Source: Austropuccinia psidii
Lineage: Eukaryota > Basidiomycota > Pucciniomycetes > Pucciniales > Sphaerophragmiaceae
Reading direction: 5' to 3'
Assembly: GCA_023105745.1 (NCBI GenBank)
Contig: JALGQZ010000016.1
Span: forward strand, 28,947,154-29,011,153
Length of the DNA stretch: 64,000 nucleotides
Positions within the stretch are counted from its first letter, which is position 1. Every line of letters begins with the position of its first letter. The notes beneath the pieces are model-generated. The model did no database searches. It was not told where the DNA came from and saw only the letters and a program-made list of their open reading frames with translations. Shown here piece after piece: positions 12,795-23,984 of this stretch. Both the position numbers and the translations under genes were made by a program.

Positions 12795-13360
12795 ATTTAC
12801 TAGATTAATTTGGGGTAGCAGCTCATCTAGTTTTGCAATTGAGAAGGGTTTTGTGAGAACATCCGCAATCATGTCATTGGTTGACACCTGACGTACTTTG
12901 AGTGTGTTGTTCAGAAAGAGCTGTCGTAGGTATTGATACCTGACTTCTATTTTCTTTGTTTGTGGATTTAATGTAGCCTGTTTAGAAATGGTTATCGATC
13001 CTGAGTTGTTGTTGTAGAGAACTGGCTTTTTCATTTTAATATTCATATTATTAACCAGTAGCATTGACAGCCATAGCAACTGCTTACTGCAGATGTTCAT
13101 TGATACAAATTCGGCCTCATGTAATCATCTATCAGCACTAAGACATATCTATATCCCTTACGTGTTGCTGGGGATATTTCAAGGGTTTCTGAATGGATCT
13201 TAAAGAACAGTGAACTTGTTTGGGGCAATGAGCTTTTGTGTGGTGTCCTTTGGATCTTAACCTTTGAACATACTTCACAATCCTTTGACAATGTAAATGG
13301 TTCAGATATACACAATTCATTGAGTAGATTTTCCAGGTACTTGTCACTCAGGTGTCCCAT
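12785..13360 (-). pseudogene. copia B integrase fragment fused to RNase H tail
   Basis: 13,122-13,360 holds the pre-integrase zinc region (CEVCSKVKIQ) and the core start YRYVLVLIDDYM. At about 13,121 the sequence jumps, in another frame, to AEFVSMNICSKQLLWL, a late RNase H block, and ends with DMIADVLTKPF, the copia pol C-terminus. Roughly 2 kb covering the rest of integrase, all of reverse transcriptase and most of RNase H is therefore missing, inferred from the family's usual layout. Confidence 0.75.
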
Positions 13361-13776
13361 CAGGTTGTGCAGTCTCTTCCTTTGATGGCATATGCCAAAT
13401 TTACTTGAGAATGGTTTTGATTTGAGTACAAATTACCATCTCTTGTAAATGCCACAACAATTGAATTTCCTTTCTTTATCAGGAAAGTATTGTTCTTGTA
13501 GTGTGGCCTAATTCCATGATCCACTAACTGCAATACAGATATGAGATTTACAGGCCCCTTTGGTGCAAAGGACACTGGGGCTGTGTGATACCCAAATAAA
13601 TTCATTGTCCCCTGGTGGGTTATTTTGACAGGACTCCCAAAGCTTCTGATATTCTTCTTTACACTAATGACATTTGATAGAAATGCAAGATTGTTGACTA
13701 CTGAACGCCCACATCCCGTATTGAGATATAGTGTTTGTCTATCTTGATAGTCGGTGGCAAATATGTTTTCTGGCAA
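13360..13776 (-). pseudogene. copia B protease with Asp-to-Asn active site
   Basis: 138-codon open frame with the copia protease pattern LYLNTGCGRSVVNN; the expected catalytic Asp-Thr-Gly reads Asn-Thr-Gly. Downstream are VKITHQGTMNL and VNLISVLQLVDHGI, typical flanking blocks ending in the region before GAG_pre-integrs. The frame is otherwise open, so loss of the catalytic Asp (a G-to-A transition on the coding strand) may be the first inactivating change here. Confidence 0.7.
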
Positions 13777-13797
13777 GAGATAATATGCATCACTGTC

Positions 13798-14750
13798 TTA
13801 TGAGCAGTGTTCCTTTTCTGGATTTTGATCTAAACCTGGTCTGGCCATCACGGCATTAGCAGAGGTGGTTAGTGAATTATTGAGTAGTAATTTTTCTAAC
13901 TTTTTCAATTTTTTGGACATGCTCTCGGTATTATCTCCTCTTTTTTTTGTGATGCTGTCTCTTCTTATTGTCACCTTCACCTTGTGTTGTTGCCACTTGG
14001 CTTCTTTGAACTTCCTTTATTTGCCTGTGTTCTATTGTTGGTGAATAGCGCTTCAGTGGCAAAATTATCAAGTCTGGACTGTTCCAGGGCAGCTCTCTTA
14101 GTGATAGTTGTGACGTCAAAGGGTTAAACATCATAGAGATTTTGAACCAGGCTGCTTAGGTCTCGATCTTGATCTAGGCTCTGAAGGAAGAAAGCAGCAG
14201 CCATCTCCTTGCTCAGCTCCATTTTAGTGCTGGAGCTTCCGACAAGTGACTTATACCTTTCTTACAGCTTTAGAAATAAGTCTATTTGACTATCAAGAGA
14301 GGATCCTGGCTCATACATAAGTGAGGTGGGTCGAGTCAATGCTTGACAGATAGTGACTGTTGAGTTTTTTCCGCATGCATCTCCTAGAGCATTTCAGGAA
14401 GTGAGGAACAATTCGTCATTCTCAAGGAGAATACCTTGAAGTTCTTCACTAACTGTCATCCAGAGAATGGCCAGTCCAGCGCTGTTTTTGTGTTGGTACT
14501 TTGTTGTGGCCTTCTCCTTTTCAGATGGTGCACAAAACAGGCATCCATAGCCGCATCCATTTAGGTAGTTTGTCATATGGCACTTCCACTGTACCCAGTT
14601 TGTTCAGGTCAGTTGGTTTACCTTGACTTTCAGTGACCCTGAATCTGAATAGTCATCTTCAGTGGTTTGTGTTATGTTTGATGGATGGGCAGAGGATGGA
14701 TTTGACATAGTGTAGCTGATACCTGTGTTTTGACTCTGGCTTTCATCACA
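13798..14750 (-). pseudogene. copia B gag
   Basis: Broken gag reading frames. 14,394-14,576 (starting MTNYLNGCGYGCLF) reads like the central copia gag domain, with LAILWMTVSEEL and a short run to a stop. The following frames toward 13,800 include FLQSLDQDRDL and a Lys/Gly/Gln-rich tail near 13,931-14,134. No intact zinc knuckle could be identified. It lies between the 5' LTR and the protease in the expected order. Confidence 0.6.
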
Positions 14751-14765
14751 GATAGAAGCAATTAA

Positions 14766-14777
14766 CCCTTGCTACCA
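14766..14777 (-). promoter_or_regulatory. copia B primer-binding site
   Basis: On the coding strand TGGTAGCAAGGG follows the 5' LTR with no gap. The first seven bases are complementary to a tRNA ending GCTACCA, the end of fungal initiator Met tRNA used by Ty1-type elements. The match beyond seven bases is imperfect. Confidence 0.6.
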
Positions 14778-15435
14778 TGCAAGAGTTTAGTTATTAGTAT
14801 CTTTCTATTGCAATAAAAGCTAACCAGTAGCAATAACTAACAAATTCTAGAAATTAGTTTATAGCTTAATACATTATAGGATAGATTAAAATGGAACAGA
14901 GATTAACCTGATTGTATTTAGATATATATATATAGATATATAGATCAGCTAATTAAGTCACTATGTTGGTTTGTGCTAACTGTATACTAATTAACAAATT
15001 CGTGAGCAATGAGTGTGCAATGGATCAATAAAATGAATGATAAGTACCTCAACAGTCTACTTAAACTCCTTCTTACGTTAGAGAGAAACAGGCAGGCAAC
15101 AGCTCTTCAGAGTGAGCTGTTTGAACAATGAGTTAGTTTACTAATAGGAATAACAGTAGGATATACCATATGTTGTCTACCTCAGTTTCAGTGATAAACT
15201 GAACTGCATGATTGATGAGAACCAAAGTATGATTAGAAATGCAAAACAAAAGTAAGATATCAGATAGGATATTGATTGTTTTCTCCTGCGACTTAGCCGC
15301 ACGCAGTGCTTATATATACGTTAATAAGACTATTCACGTGATAAGATCACTGTGATCTTATCACATGGGTTGAACAAACTCAATTTCTTCTCACTGAATG
15401 ATTCGGTTAAATCAGTCCTTGATCTAATTTCAACA
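14778..15435 (-). repeat. copia B 5' LTR
   Basis: 658 bp; differs from the 3' copy by scattered substitutions and a longer AT microsatellite near 14,925. TTCAA lies outside at 15,436-15,440. The same 12-bp-arm inverted repeat is present at 15,338-15,364. Confidence 0.92.
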
Positions 15436-16900
15436 TTCAAGGGCTGTTTGGCAAAAGTAGAATGCAGCTGAGGACCCAATGCCTTTGTCAATACATTGGC
15501 CAACATTTCTTCCGAGAAAACCCATACCAGTGTTGCCAGACCATTGTGAAACAGCTGACTAGTGATAAAAAATTCCCTGTCAGAATGACAGGTCCTTTTG
15601 TTTGAAGTACAGTCACTAGCAATTCTCATGCAAGATGCGTTATTGCACTTCAAGTTGATCACCATAGTTTTACCAGTGATTTCTTGAAGGGAGTTCTGCA
15701 TCCATTGACTGTGCCGTGCTGCAATACCTAATTCCATTAACTCAGCATGGCAGCTTGAGGAAGCAACGGTGACCAGGCGCTTTGAACACCATGAAGCCGT
15801 GAAACCAGATAATTGAGTCAGATGACCATGAGCAGACCTGGAGAATTCACCCCCCCAACTGGCATCGGAATAGATCTTCAGGTTGAGATCGTCCCTGTTT
15901 GGTATGAGAGACAACTTTTGCGTAATACTACCATCAAGGTAGCCAAGTAGATGTTGCAGAAAAAACCAATGATCCTTACCTGGATATTTAGAGTGTCGCG
16001 CAAGCAGGTTTACGGCAAAAGCATTGTCAGGCCGCGACCTGTCGCCACATAGCTCAGCGCTCCAATTGCCGCTATAGAATCTGCCTATCATATTATTTCG
16101 TCTTTATCAGTCAAACCTACCAGGTTGTGTTTTGGTGGAAAAGGGGCATTAGCTACATGTTGTCCGTCCCAGTATTTACTGATAATAAATTGTATCAGTA
16201 AAGGCTGACTCAGGTGGAAACCGTCATCCGCCTGATTGACGTTGATACCCACAATATAATTCATCCTGTCATGCCATTTGATGTCGAATTTAGCGCACAG
16301 TGAGCATTTGAGATTGTCAATATCCCTTTGTCTTTGTGCAAATACTATACCATTGTCGACGTGGAGCCACACTACCATACCAGTGACATTGCTGATATAT
16401 ACACTTGAGTTGTAATTGCTTGGTCTAAAACCTCTTGTTGCCAGTGATGCCTTCAGATGGTTCCACCAACAACGACCCGCCTGTCATGTACCGTATAATG
16501 CCTTACGTAGCTTGTAACCTGATCTAGGAGGAATTACCAGCCCATCAGGTGGGCGTATCCATACTTCTTTGTTGATATATGCATTGAGATACGCAGCGGT
16601 GAAATCAAAAGTAGCAGCAATTAAATTGGACCTTGAAGCGACGGTCAGCAATATTCGCAGTGAAGTAAAGGTAGCAGTAGGTGCAAACGTCTCATGGAAA
16701 TTGAGACCACTCAGCTGAGAATTTCCTCTAGCTATGTAGCGTGCCTTAAAACGCGTGGGACCAGTACCAATCCCCGGTTTCCTCACAAATACCCAGTCAC
16801 CTCCAATAGGTTTAACATTATTCGGAATAGGTAAGATTTCAAACACGCTGTGCTTGCTCATGTTCGATAATTTTTTGTCTATTGGATTCTTCCATTCCAA
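15436..16900 (-). pseudogene. copia A reverse transcriptase and RNase H region
   Basis: 16,484-16,900 is the N-terminal copia reverse transcriptase (RVT_2): WVFVRKPGIG, KARYIARGNSQ, FHETFAPTATF, FDFTAAYLNAY and KLRKALYGT in family order. It breaks and resumes at 16,088-16,378, where the active-site box reads LHVDNG instead of xVDD. RNase H lies at 15,436-16,091, with IYSDASWGGE, SRSAHGHL and VASSSCHAELMEL. The end, ADVLTKA-like (LANVLTKALGP), is the usual copia pol C-terminus. The natural stop falls across the copia B insertion site: the frame after 15,441 continues at 12,132 and stops at once. Confidence 0.8.
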
Positions 16901-16971
16901 TCTGTCTGTGCAAGTTACAGCCTGTTGGTATGTCTTAGGAGTTAGAGATGAAGTTATTTGTGCTGAGTTAC

Positions 16972-17871
16972 TCAGCTTATTTGCACTTGAGTTCTGATAA
17001 AATCTTCATGGTTGAAATCCCCAAATTTCAAGCTATTCAGCAAGAAACCAATGTCACCCTTTTTTAAGTTATGATGTAGGCGTGATAAGTGCTTCATCAA
17101 TTCTTTGGACTCAGGAAATCTAGCCCATGCCGATGATAAGAACTTGTTTTCATTTCCATCGTAAAAGACCCAGCCCTTCGCATCCGGCAGGTGCAACACA
17201 ACCTTTACTAAGTTTCTGCCGTACTTCTTGAGGAACATGTACAAAAGTAACCTCCCCAAATGTCCGTAGTCGATATAATTTAGGCCTTGTACTGAATAAG
17301 ATCTCAATAGGGGTCTTGTTGCCTGTGTGGATGTTTGGGATAATGTTGTTAGCATGTGCAGCCCACATAAAAGTGTGGCCCCAGAACCTAACAAAATGGT
17401 CCTGCCCTTGTCGGAAACTGTCTGATTGTAGTGTTTGGCGATACCATTCTGTTGGTGAAAAAAAGGAAGACTTTGCTTGTGATTAATTCCTTCATTACTG
17501 AGCCATTTCTCAAAGGTGGTGTTGTTGAATTTGCCACCATTGTCGGTGCGTAATGTCTTAAGTTGCTTGGCGCTCAATTGTTGCCACCGCAAAATCACTT
17601 CACATAATCACGTTGATGCGTTGGACTTGTTCAATAATATGTGAAATTCTCCATAGGTTGAAGCCATGTTGCGAATGTTGAGGGCGTAGTGTCCTCCATG
17701 AATTGTCATGACATCAAAAGGACCCATTAAGTCAGCAACCAGTATCTCAAGTGGGCTGACTGACCTGTTATTAGGAGATAGAGAGGAGTGGTGTAGGATT
17801 TTTTCTCGAAGGAAATGCTTGCAATTGTTTATTTCTTGTTCAGTGGAGAGGGGACATGTAGGAGCCGACAT
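16972..17871 (-). pseudogene. copia A integrase region
   Basis: The frame at 17,608-17,871 carries the end of the pre-integrase zinc region and the start of the catalytic core (LEILVADLMGPF, with the first catalytic Asp). A different frame at 16,972-17,598 contains LKTLRTDNGGKFNN (second catalytic Asp) and FFHQQNGIAKHYNQT, where the family normally has an NG.xE box; the catalytic Glu appears replaced by Lys. A stop or shift near 17,600 separates the two frames. Family: retroviral-type DDE integrase. The missing Glu and broken frame indicate an inactive copy. Confidence 0.75.
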
Positions 17872-17963
17872 GCCAAGCAGCTTCCAAATTCTTCAGAGTC
17901 CTATGTGGCCAAATAAGCAATTCCACTGCATAAGCTCAGTTTTGAAGGCTTTGTGATTAGTGT

Positions 17964-19688
17964 TCAAATCCTCTCTTTTTTTTTATTGTGAGTTTTAACA
18001 GTGACGGCAGAAACAGGGATATGAGGTGTGTGGATAATAGAGGTGCCTTCTGCAGAGGAGGCTGCAGCACAGTGTGGTTTAAATTCAAGATCATCAATTG
18101 CATGAGCTAAGAGTCTACTAAACAAGGGTAATAGCCATTTTCGATCTTCTTCATTGTAGCTATCCCGTAATAGCGGTCCCTCATATTTGCCGCTGATCAA
18201 CATGTCACAGCCAATGAGACTCATTTTGGCGCCAGAGTTGATAAGTGCACCTGGGGATATCAAAGTCCCAGTGGCATGAGGCCAATAAAACATGCCGTTA
18301 ACAATCACATTCTTTCCATTATATCCAGGGTATATCAGGCTGCCCGCCCCTGTGACAAAACTGCTCTGGGCTATGTTAGTTGCAACAGATAAAGGTATAG
18401 GTCTGGTTAGCTTCCTAAATTGGAAAATTAAAGATACCTCACCTGTGAGTGAATGACTTGCTCCAGTATCATAGATGGACTTCCTATCAGTGGGTTTTGC
18501 CACAGCCTTGACTGATATTTCTTGCTTGGGCTCATTGGATGGGCCAATCTCAACTATCCTTGCTTTTACAGCAGGAATTGGTTGCTCTTGGTATCTTGGG
18601 AAGTAAAAGTCAGGTTGGTTCTTTAATTTTGTTGTAGGATGCTGAGGGTTATTGAGGATGTGAAGGGAATTATGGAAAGAGAAATGTGTTGGTGGTGTAA
18701 TTATTGGATAGTGAGCCTGAGAATGTGCAGGTGCCAGTTCCAGTCTCATGCCATGAGATGGGGTATAAATGGGAGGTTCTCTTCCTATTTTACCCTCAGG
18801 GAAATTTTTAGCCATATGTCCACGCTTGTTGCAGTTATGAAATTTCACTTTAAAAACAGTATGCACGGCGCTGTGTTCATCACCTTTGGTTTCATGCATA
18901 GATCGTTGATGGATGGTCCTTGAGTTAAATGATGGTGTGATCTCAGGTAACTCTGGCCACTGAAAACAAGATTCAAGGGTAAGTACACATGATGCAAAAG
19001 TAGGAGATCTACCGTACTAAATCTCATTGTCCAATTTATCCATCACTTCCCTGTATACCTCTGGCCTTTGTATCACTGCACATTGTACTAGTTGACCCAT
19101 CACATGATCTTCCTTCAGGTGTCCAGATCAGTTTTTTAATTCAATGAGTTCCTTGTTCATTTGCATAACTAGACTGGACGGGGATTAATCATCTTTAAGC
19201 TCAATGGACATCAGTTCATTGAAAGCAATGCATTGAGATGTCCTTGTCATCACAAAATAGTGAGTCTTAGGCCATTTATACATTGTATGGCACAGCCTCA
19301 TGGGGATGATGTTATTTTGAATAGAGTCGGGTACTGAGCTCAGCAGTACGTCATGGCAAAAATGCTTGTTCTTGTTTCTAGAGATGTCACTTTGTTGTAA
19401 GTATTATGGGTCTTGGAGGTAGGTGTCAAAAATTAATCAGAGCTGGCATTCCCAGGCTTGAAAGCTGGAGCCATCCACATGTAGTATATGCTCTGACTTG
19501 AGAATTTTGATGCCCCGATCAATTGCCATATCACTGTCCTTATTTAGTTCATACATGATCTTTCCTTTTCTCATTGGTGTATGAGTATTGTTGTTTTTAC
19601 TATGTGAACGTGTTAAGTAATGTCCACTGTCACTGCTCATGCAGGAGTTGATGCTGGAAAATAATGGAAAAAAATCAATGATATTCAC
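17964..19688 (-). pseudogene. copia A gag and protease region
   Basis: Gag begins near 19,688; its first frame runs to 19,437 and contains ILKSEHILHVDGSSFQAW, resembling the start of copia gag proteins. 18,900-19,436 is broken by stops. The 311-codon frame at 17,964-18,899 starts with a damaged zinc knuckle (NCNKRGHMAKNF, with the first and last Cys lost) and then has the protease active site IYDTGASHSL near 18,455-18,490. A GTLISPGAL stretch follows near 18,260. The order matches copia elements. Loss of knuckle cysteines and multiple stops make it inactive. Confidence 0.75.
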
Positions 19689-19811
19689 AGAGAAGAGAGA
19701 AGAGGAAAAGAAGTGGGATGAGAGTTAAAGAAGCTAAATGAGTAAAGAAAAATAAGGGAGAGGAAAAATGACAATCAGATAAAACAAAATATGAATTGAG
19801 GGCCAATAACC

Positions 19812-19941
19812 TGTAGTAATGGTAATCACCCATGAGGGCTTGTATGTATTTCCATGCATTCTTAGTTATGTACTGACTACATGTCTGCACAACTTGTGGT
19901 TCATGAAGTAAAGTCATCTTCACAGCCACATGGCTGTTACA
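19812..19941 (-). repeat. copia A 5' LTR (130 bp)
   Basis: Pairs with 11,792-11,921; TGTAC lies outside at 19,942-19,946. Just inside, the coding strand reads GGTTATTGGCC (19,801-19,811), the position of a primer-binding site, although I cannot assign the tRNA. Confidence 0.9.
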
Positions 19942-20049
19942 TGTACTACATACCCACTTTAATCATATTCATTTTGAGAATAATTCAGTCTGTACTGAAA
20001 AATATTGAGAATCAGTTTAAATCTGCCTCCCGTGGTTTTTTGGGGGAAA

Positions 20050-23000
20050 TTTGCCTAGCCCTCCCCCTGCCTCTGTCCAAGACTGCGGAAAATTTGAGAA
20101 ATTTCCAAGCTCCTGCAACCCAATGTTTTGGCCCAGGAGGGAAGTTTGGGACCATAAAGGTCCAGTTTTCTCACCCCTAGAGTCCCTATTTGTTCATCCT
20201 ATGTCGTCAGCTACTGCATTTCCCCTATCATCTACTACTTCTTGCTCATCCACCCCCAGTGAGTTTGAAAAAACCACTCAAGCTTCAAGTGATGCCACCA
20301 CCACTTCCAAACACTCTTGGGTTTGGCTATACTTCTCTGAAGTCAATGACCAACTTGTTGAGTGCAATTTTATCAATTGTTTTGTAAAAAGCTGTCATAA
20401 GAAATCAAAGTGTGATCAAACTGGAAGCACCAAGGCCATGACCCAGAATCTCAACAGCCTGCATCATTTACACAACCCAAAGATCAATTCAGGAACCCAA
20501 AAGGCAATGATCAATCAGTTTGTACAGAATTGTAACAGCAAAAAGGTATGCTTTTGATTCAAATACCAGCTATCAAATCTTTCACAAACTTGCTTTTCTT
20601 TCACAGGTACCTTTTTTGGAAACTCTAAAGACTTCTCTTGTCTACTTAATTGCAGATTGTGATCTCCCTTTATCCATCACTGAGTCCAGCTCCTTGATCT
20701 GTGCAATCCATTGGTTCTTGATATCCTTGTTTGAAAAACTTCTCTAACTGGACACCTATCCAAAATCTACAAAACAATCATCAAGAGTAGCACTTTTTTT
20801 TCCTTCACAACTGACCTTTGGACCAGTCCAAATATGAAAACCTTTATGGCAATCACTGCTCATTTTATTGATTACTATTACAAGCTCAAATTAGTTCTCT
20901 TGGGCCCACCCAATATTGAAGGTAAGTTTTATTTTTCTCCATTTTTTCCAGTGGCTGAAGATCTCATCAATGCAGGTGACCACTCTGGTATCTCACTTGC
21001 AAACTATTTCAAAATGATCCTCCACTACTATGAACTTGAAAAAAAATTAATTTGCATTATGATGGATAATGCCTCAGAAAACCATCTCATGGTTCACTAG
21101 ATTAAACCCTTAATACTATCTTTTTTCTGCATCCAGCAATGTGATTGGATGCATGGCACACACAACCCATCTGGCTGCACATAATGGTCTGAATTCTCTT
21201 GCTCAATCAGACCCTCTCCCAGTTGATCAAGAGGCTGGTGGAAATACTTAATGCCCAATGGCCATAAACAACCTGGTACATGAGCCAGATGGACAGAATA
21301 CTTAGTATTATTCAATTATTAATTGCCTCAATAATATTGAATCATATATATGCCAGATTCCTAAGAGGTGTGAAAAATTTATTCATACAGTCAACCTCTT
21401 TTATGAAGAAGGCCAAACAACCAAAGCAACTACCCTTTTGTAAAATTTTTGCACCTGTTGGCATTAAACTTATGATATGTTGGAAAGATTGCTATCCCTG
21501 AAAGATGCATGCATTCCATTTTGCAGCATTGACAACATGCAAGCTTATTGCCTTACCCAAGTCAAATGGGAGAAGGTTTCAGTAATAGTAAATTTCCTAC
21601 AACCGCTTTATGAAGCAACTGTCACAACCCTGCGAAAAGACCCTTCTCAATTGGTGTTTACAAGAATTCAAGCCTCCGCCAATATATGACCAATTTGGCC
21701 ATATTCTCATTCTTATGGCATGGAATGTCCTTTTGGCCATTCATGGCCCCCAGGCCATATCCTGCATCATTGGCCTCCTTGGCCAATTCTCAATCCCACC
21801 AACCCCCAGTCCAATACCTTAACTCTGGTCCTGGGGGTCATTGAGCCTTTTAGGGGCCCCTGGCCCCTCTAACTCTATCCAGGGCCTTGGGCCCACCCCA
21901 TTTGATTAAGGTGTTTGGGGCCTAAATGGCATATTTGGGCCATTTAGGTTCCCTAAAGCTTCTAAGGTACGTGGTCCTTGGTACCAATTCCAATGAGGCC
22001 AAAAGGGGCTAAGGGGGGAATATCAGTATCCCCAATTCCAGGTGGGCTCACCTGAGCCTAATTTTGGCCAATAATCCAAGAGACCCAAAATGGCCAAAAA
22101 CCCCAAAGAACTTTGAATTGGTCCAAGGACCCAGAATTACAACCATGGCCTCTGGCAAGCACAAGAGGCCCCCAGCCACTTCCAATAAGGGGTTTTCCCC
22201 TCAAGATCAGGGAAGCCTCTGGCCCAACTCAAATGGATCCAAGTTTGGTGCATATAAGGTATTATATACCATTATGCACCATTTTTCCTCAGCAATCTAA
22301 TGGTGATCTTTTTAGGCCTAAATTATTCCATTCCAAATCAATTCCTCAAATCCATCACCCATTTCAAAGGTAGACCCCAGCCCCTCAGTCTTACAATTTA
22401 TGGCAGTGACCAAAAGGTTATTCAAGGACTCCAACTACCTGGCTTTCCAGGTGTTGGTATTTCACTCCAGGATTCTTCAAGGGGTTATTTCAAGAGTTTT
22501 TTGAACATCAAGACAGATTTCAAGGAATCAAGCACTCATTTGACAATTCAACTGTTCCATACAGGATGTATTCAGGAAACCTATATGGAATTGACCCTTT
22601 TGGGCCAATTTCTATTCTTCTGTGGGAATTCAAGACACACATTTCAAATTTCAAGATGGCCATATCTGTATTGACCCAATTCAGTCAATATAGTGGGGTG
22701 AATCTTCTTCCAGGATCAGTCTTTGTTTTCAGCCTTGGGGACTTTTTACCCAGTTAATTAATATATTGGATTTATTTTTATTCTTATTTTTCTTTTCATT
22801 ATTAAAGTAAATACTGATAATCTTAAGTCAGTCATTTGAAATTTTTTCTTCACCTGTCAGTTGATATTGGTGGTAATATCCTTTACTAATTCCATTGTTC
22901 TTTCTGGAAGGTTGAACAATTGAATTGAGTATTCATTTGGTTGGCTCTTTGGCCTTTGACTTCATTCTTATCTTTGGAATATCTTGTACTGCTCTCATTT

Positions 23001-23890
23001 TCTATTAAAGAAATATATTCTTCTTTTTTTTATTCTTTTGGAGCCCTACAAGTGAGTTATTGATTCCTTAGTTCCAGGCCACTCTTGTTTTTCCCAAGAG
23101 TGCCTGTGACAGAAACCCATATTATTTGTGACTCAGCTTATCCCACAATCAACAAGATGCTACCATTATATATATCACTTATCAAATGAATACAACAGGT
23201 GCATCATTTTCATCTCTTGTAACAATATCATGGTAATATTGCTGATGGCTTGTGATCATTATGATGTCACACCAATCAATCCTGCCCCAATGGCAATGAC
23301 CAGTAAGTTGTCAAAGTATCTGAAGAAACTATTTCTCAAAATGCCTGTTATGTGTGCCTCAATTCTTGACCCCCAATTCAAACTTCAATTCTTCACAAAT
23401 CATCAAACAATTCTATCTTGTCTTGGAGCTTTGTCAGCCAAGCTTGCAGCATTTTTGAGGAGGATGAAAGAAGACATGTTACCTCTGAGAACCATAACAG
23501 TGATACAACCCATAGTGACAACCCTGTCCCGGTCAGCATTGGAATGGGGCTGTTTGATGATATGTACTCTTTGGTGTCATCTGAGGGAAGAAAATTTGAA
23601 AAGGAAATCCAATGATTATTTGCTGAGCCACCAGAGCCCAAAGTGACCAACCTCCTCCTCTTTTGGAAGTCAAGAGGTAAAAATTTTCCAACTCTTGCTC
23701 ATATGGCATAGAAATATCTTTCCATCCCAGCAACAAGTGCCCCATCTGAAAGGGTCTTTTCATGTGGTAGAAAGATACTTAAATACCAGCGTGCTTCATG
23801 CTCAAGCATGCATGTTGAGCAATTGGCATGTGTCAATAATTGGGCCCACACTTTTGGGCCAATATATTCCTACAAATGACCTTTTTTACT
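20050..23890 (+). pseudogene. hAT-family transposase, decayed (copy 2)
   Basis: Longer hAT remnant than copy 1. It starts with a BED-type zinc finger near 20,312-20,480 (WVWLYFSEVND, CNFINCFVKSC, then TGSTKAM and NSLHHLH). Catalytic core pieces follow: ITAHFIDYYYKLK near 20,850, YYELEKKLICIMMDNASEN near 21,030-21,085 (DNAS box), and IGCMAHTTHLAAHNGL near 21,140. WEKVSVIVNFLQPLYEATV is near 21,570-21,620. After a foreign insertion the frame resumes with AYPTINKML near 23,140 and ASILDPQFKL near 23,355. The hATC block YLSIPATSAPSERVFSCG is near 23,705-23,760. Introns, stops and shifts interrupt it. Terminal repeats were not found. Confidence 0.8.
21633..23126. mobile_element. unclassified insertion inside hAT copy 2
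   Basis: The hAT protein breaks after EATVTTL at about 21,632 and resumes as CDSAYPTI at about 23,127, so about 1.5 kb is foreign. The insert is rich in GGCC and runs of C or G in its first 600 bp, poor in CG dinucleotides, and has no recognisable gene; the frames at 22,064-22,757 overlap each other and look fortuitous. A 32-bp imperfect palindrome with GTGCATA/TATGCAC arms lies at 22,248-22,279. It could be a solo LTR or a non-autonomous DNA element; neither ends nor a target duplication were found. Confidence 0.5.
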
Positions 23891-23984
23891 AATTTTTATG
23901 CTCATCAATTGTGCTATTTTTTGTTTTGATACCTTTTTTTCTTTCTATTGCCTTATTACCTTGACTGAGAATTATAACTTGTGG

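Larger units (their letters stand above)
12133..15435 (-). mobile_element. Ty1/copia retrotransposon B, internally deleted, nested in A
   Basis: Complete LTR-to-LTR element of 3,303 bp inserted in copia A. LTRs at 14,778-15,435 (658 bp, 5') and 12,133-12,784 (652 bp, 3') begin TGTTGAAATTA and end CTCTTGCA on the coding strand. TTCAA flanks both sides (12,128-12,132 and 15,436-15,440). TGGTAGC directly inside the 5' LTR suits the 3' end of initiator Met tRNA, as in Ty1. A purine tract precedes the 3' LTR. Internally only gag, protease, part of integrase and the end of RNase H remain, so it cannot encode reverse transcriptase. LTRs are about 96% identical by eye, so it is younger than A. Confidence 0.92.
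11792..19941 (-). mobile_element. Ty1/copia retrotransposon A (host of copia B)
   Basis: Minus-strand copia element with very short 130-bp LTRs at 11,792-11,921 and 19,812-19,941, each beginning TGTAACAGCCA and ending ACTACA on the coding strand. The five bases outside both ends are TGTAC, a perfect target duplication. A polypurine tract (GAGGGGGAAGG) lies directly before the 3' LTR. Gag, protease, integrase, reverse transcriptase and RNase H occur in copia order but with many stops and shifts. The element is split by copia B at a TTCAA site right at its pol stop codon; without B it is about 4.84 kb. The two LTRs differ at roughly a fifth of positions, so the insertion is old. Confidence 0.9.

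Noticed and set aside
20834..21100. Separate small genes in 20-24 kb
   Set aside because: The frames are collinear fragments of one hAT transposase, not independent genes.
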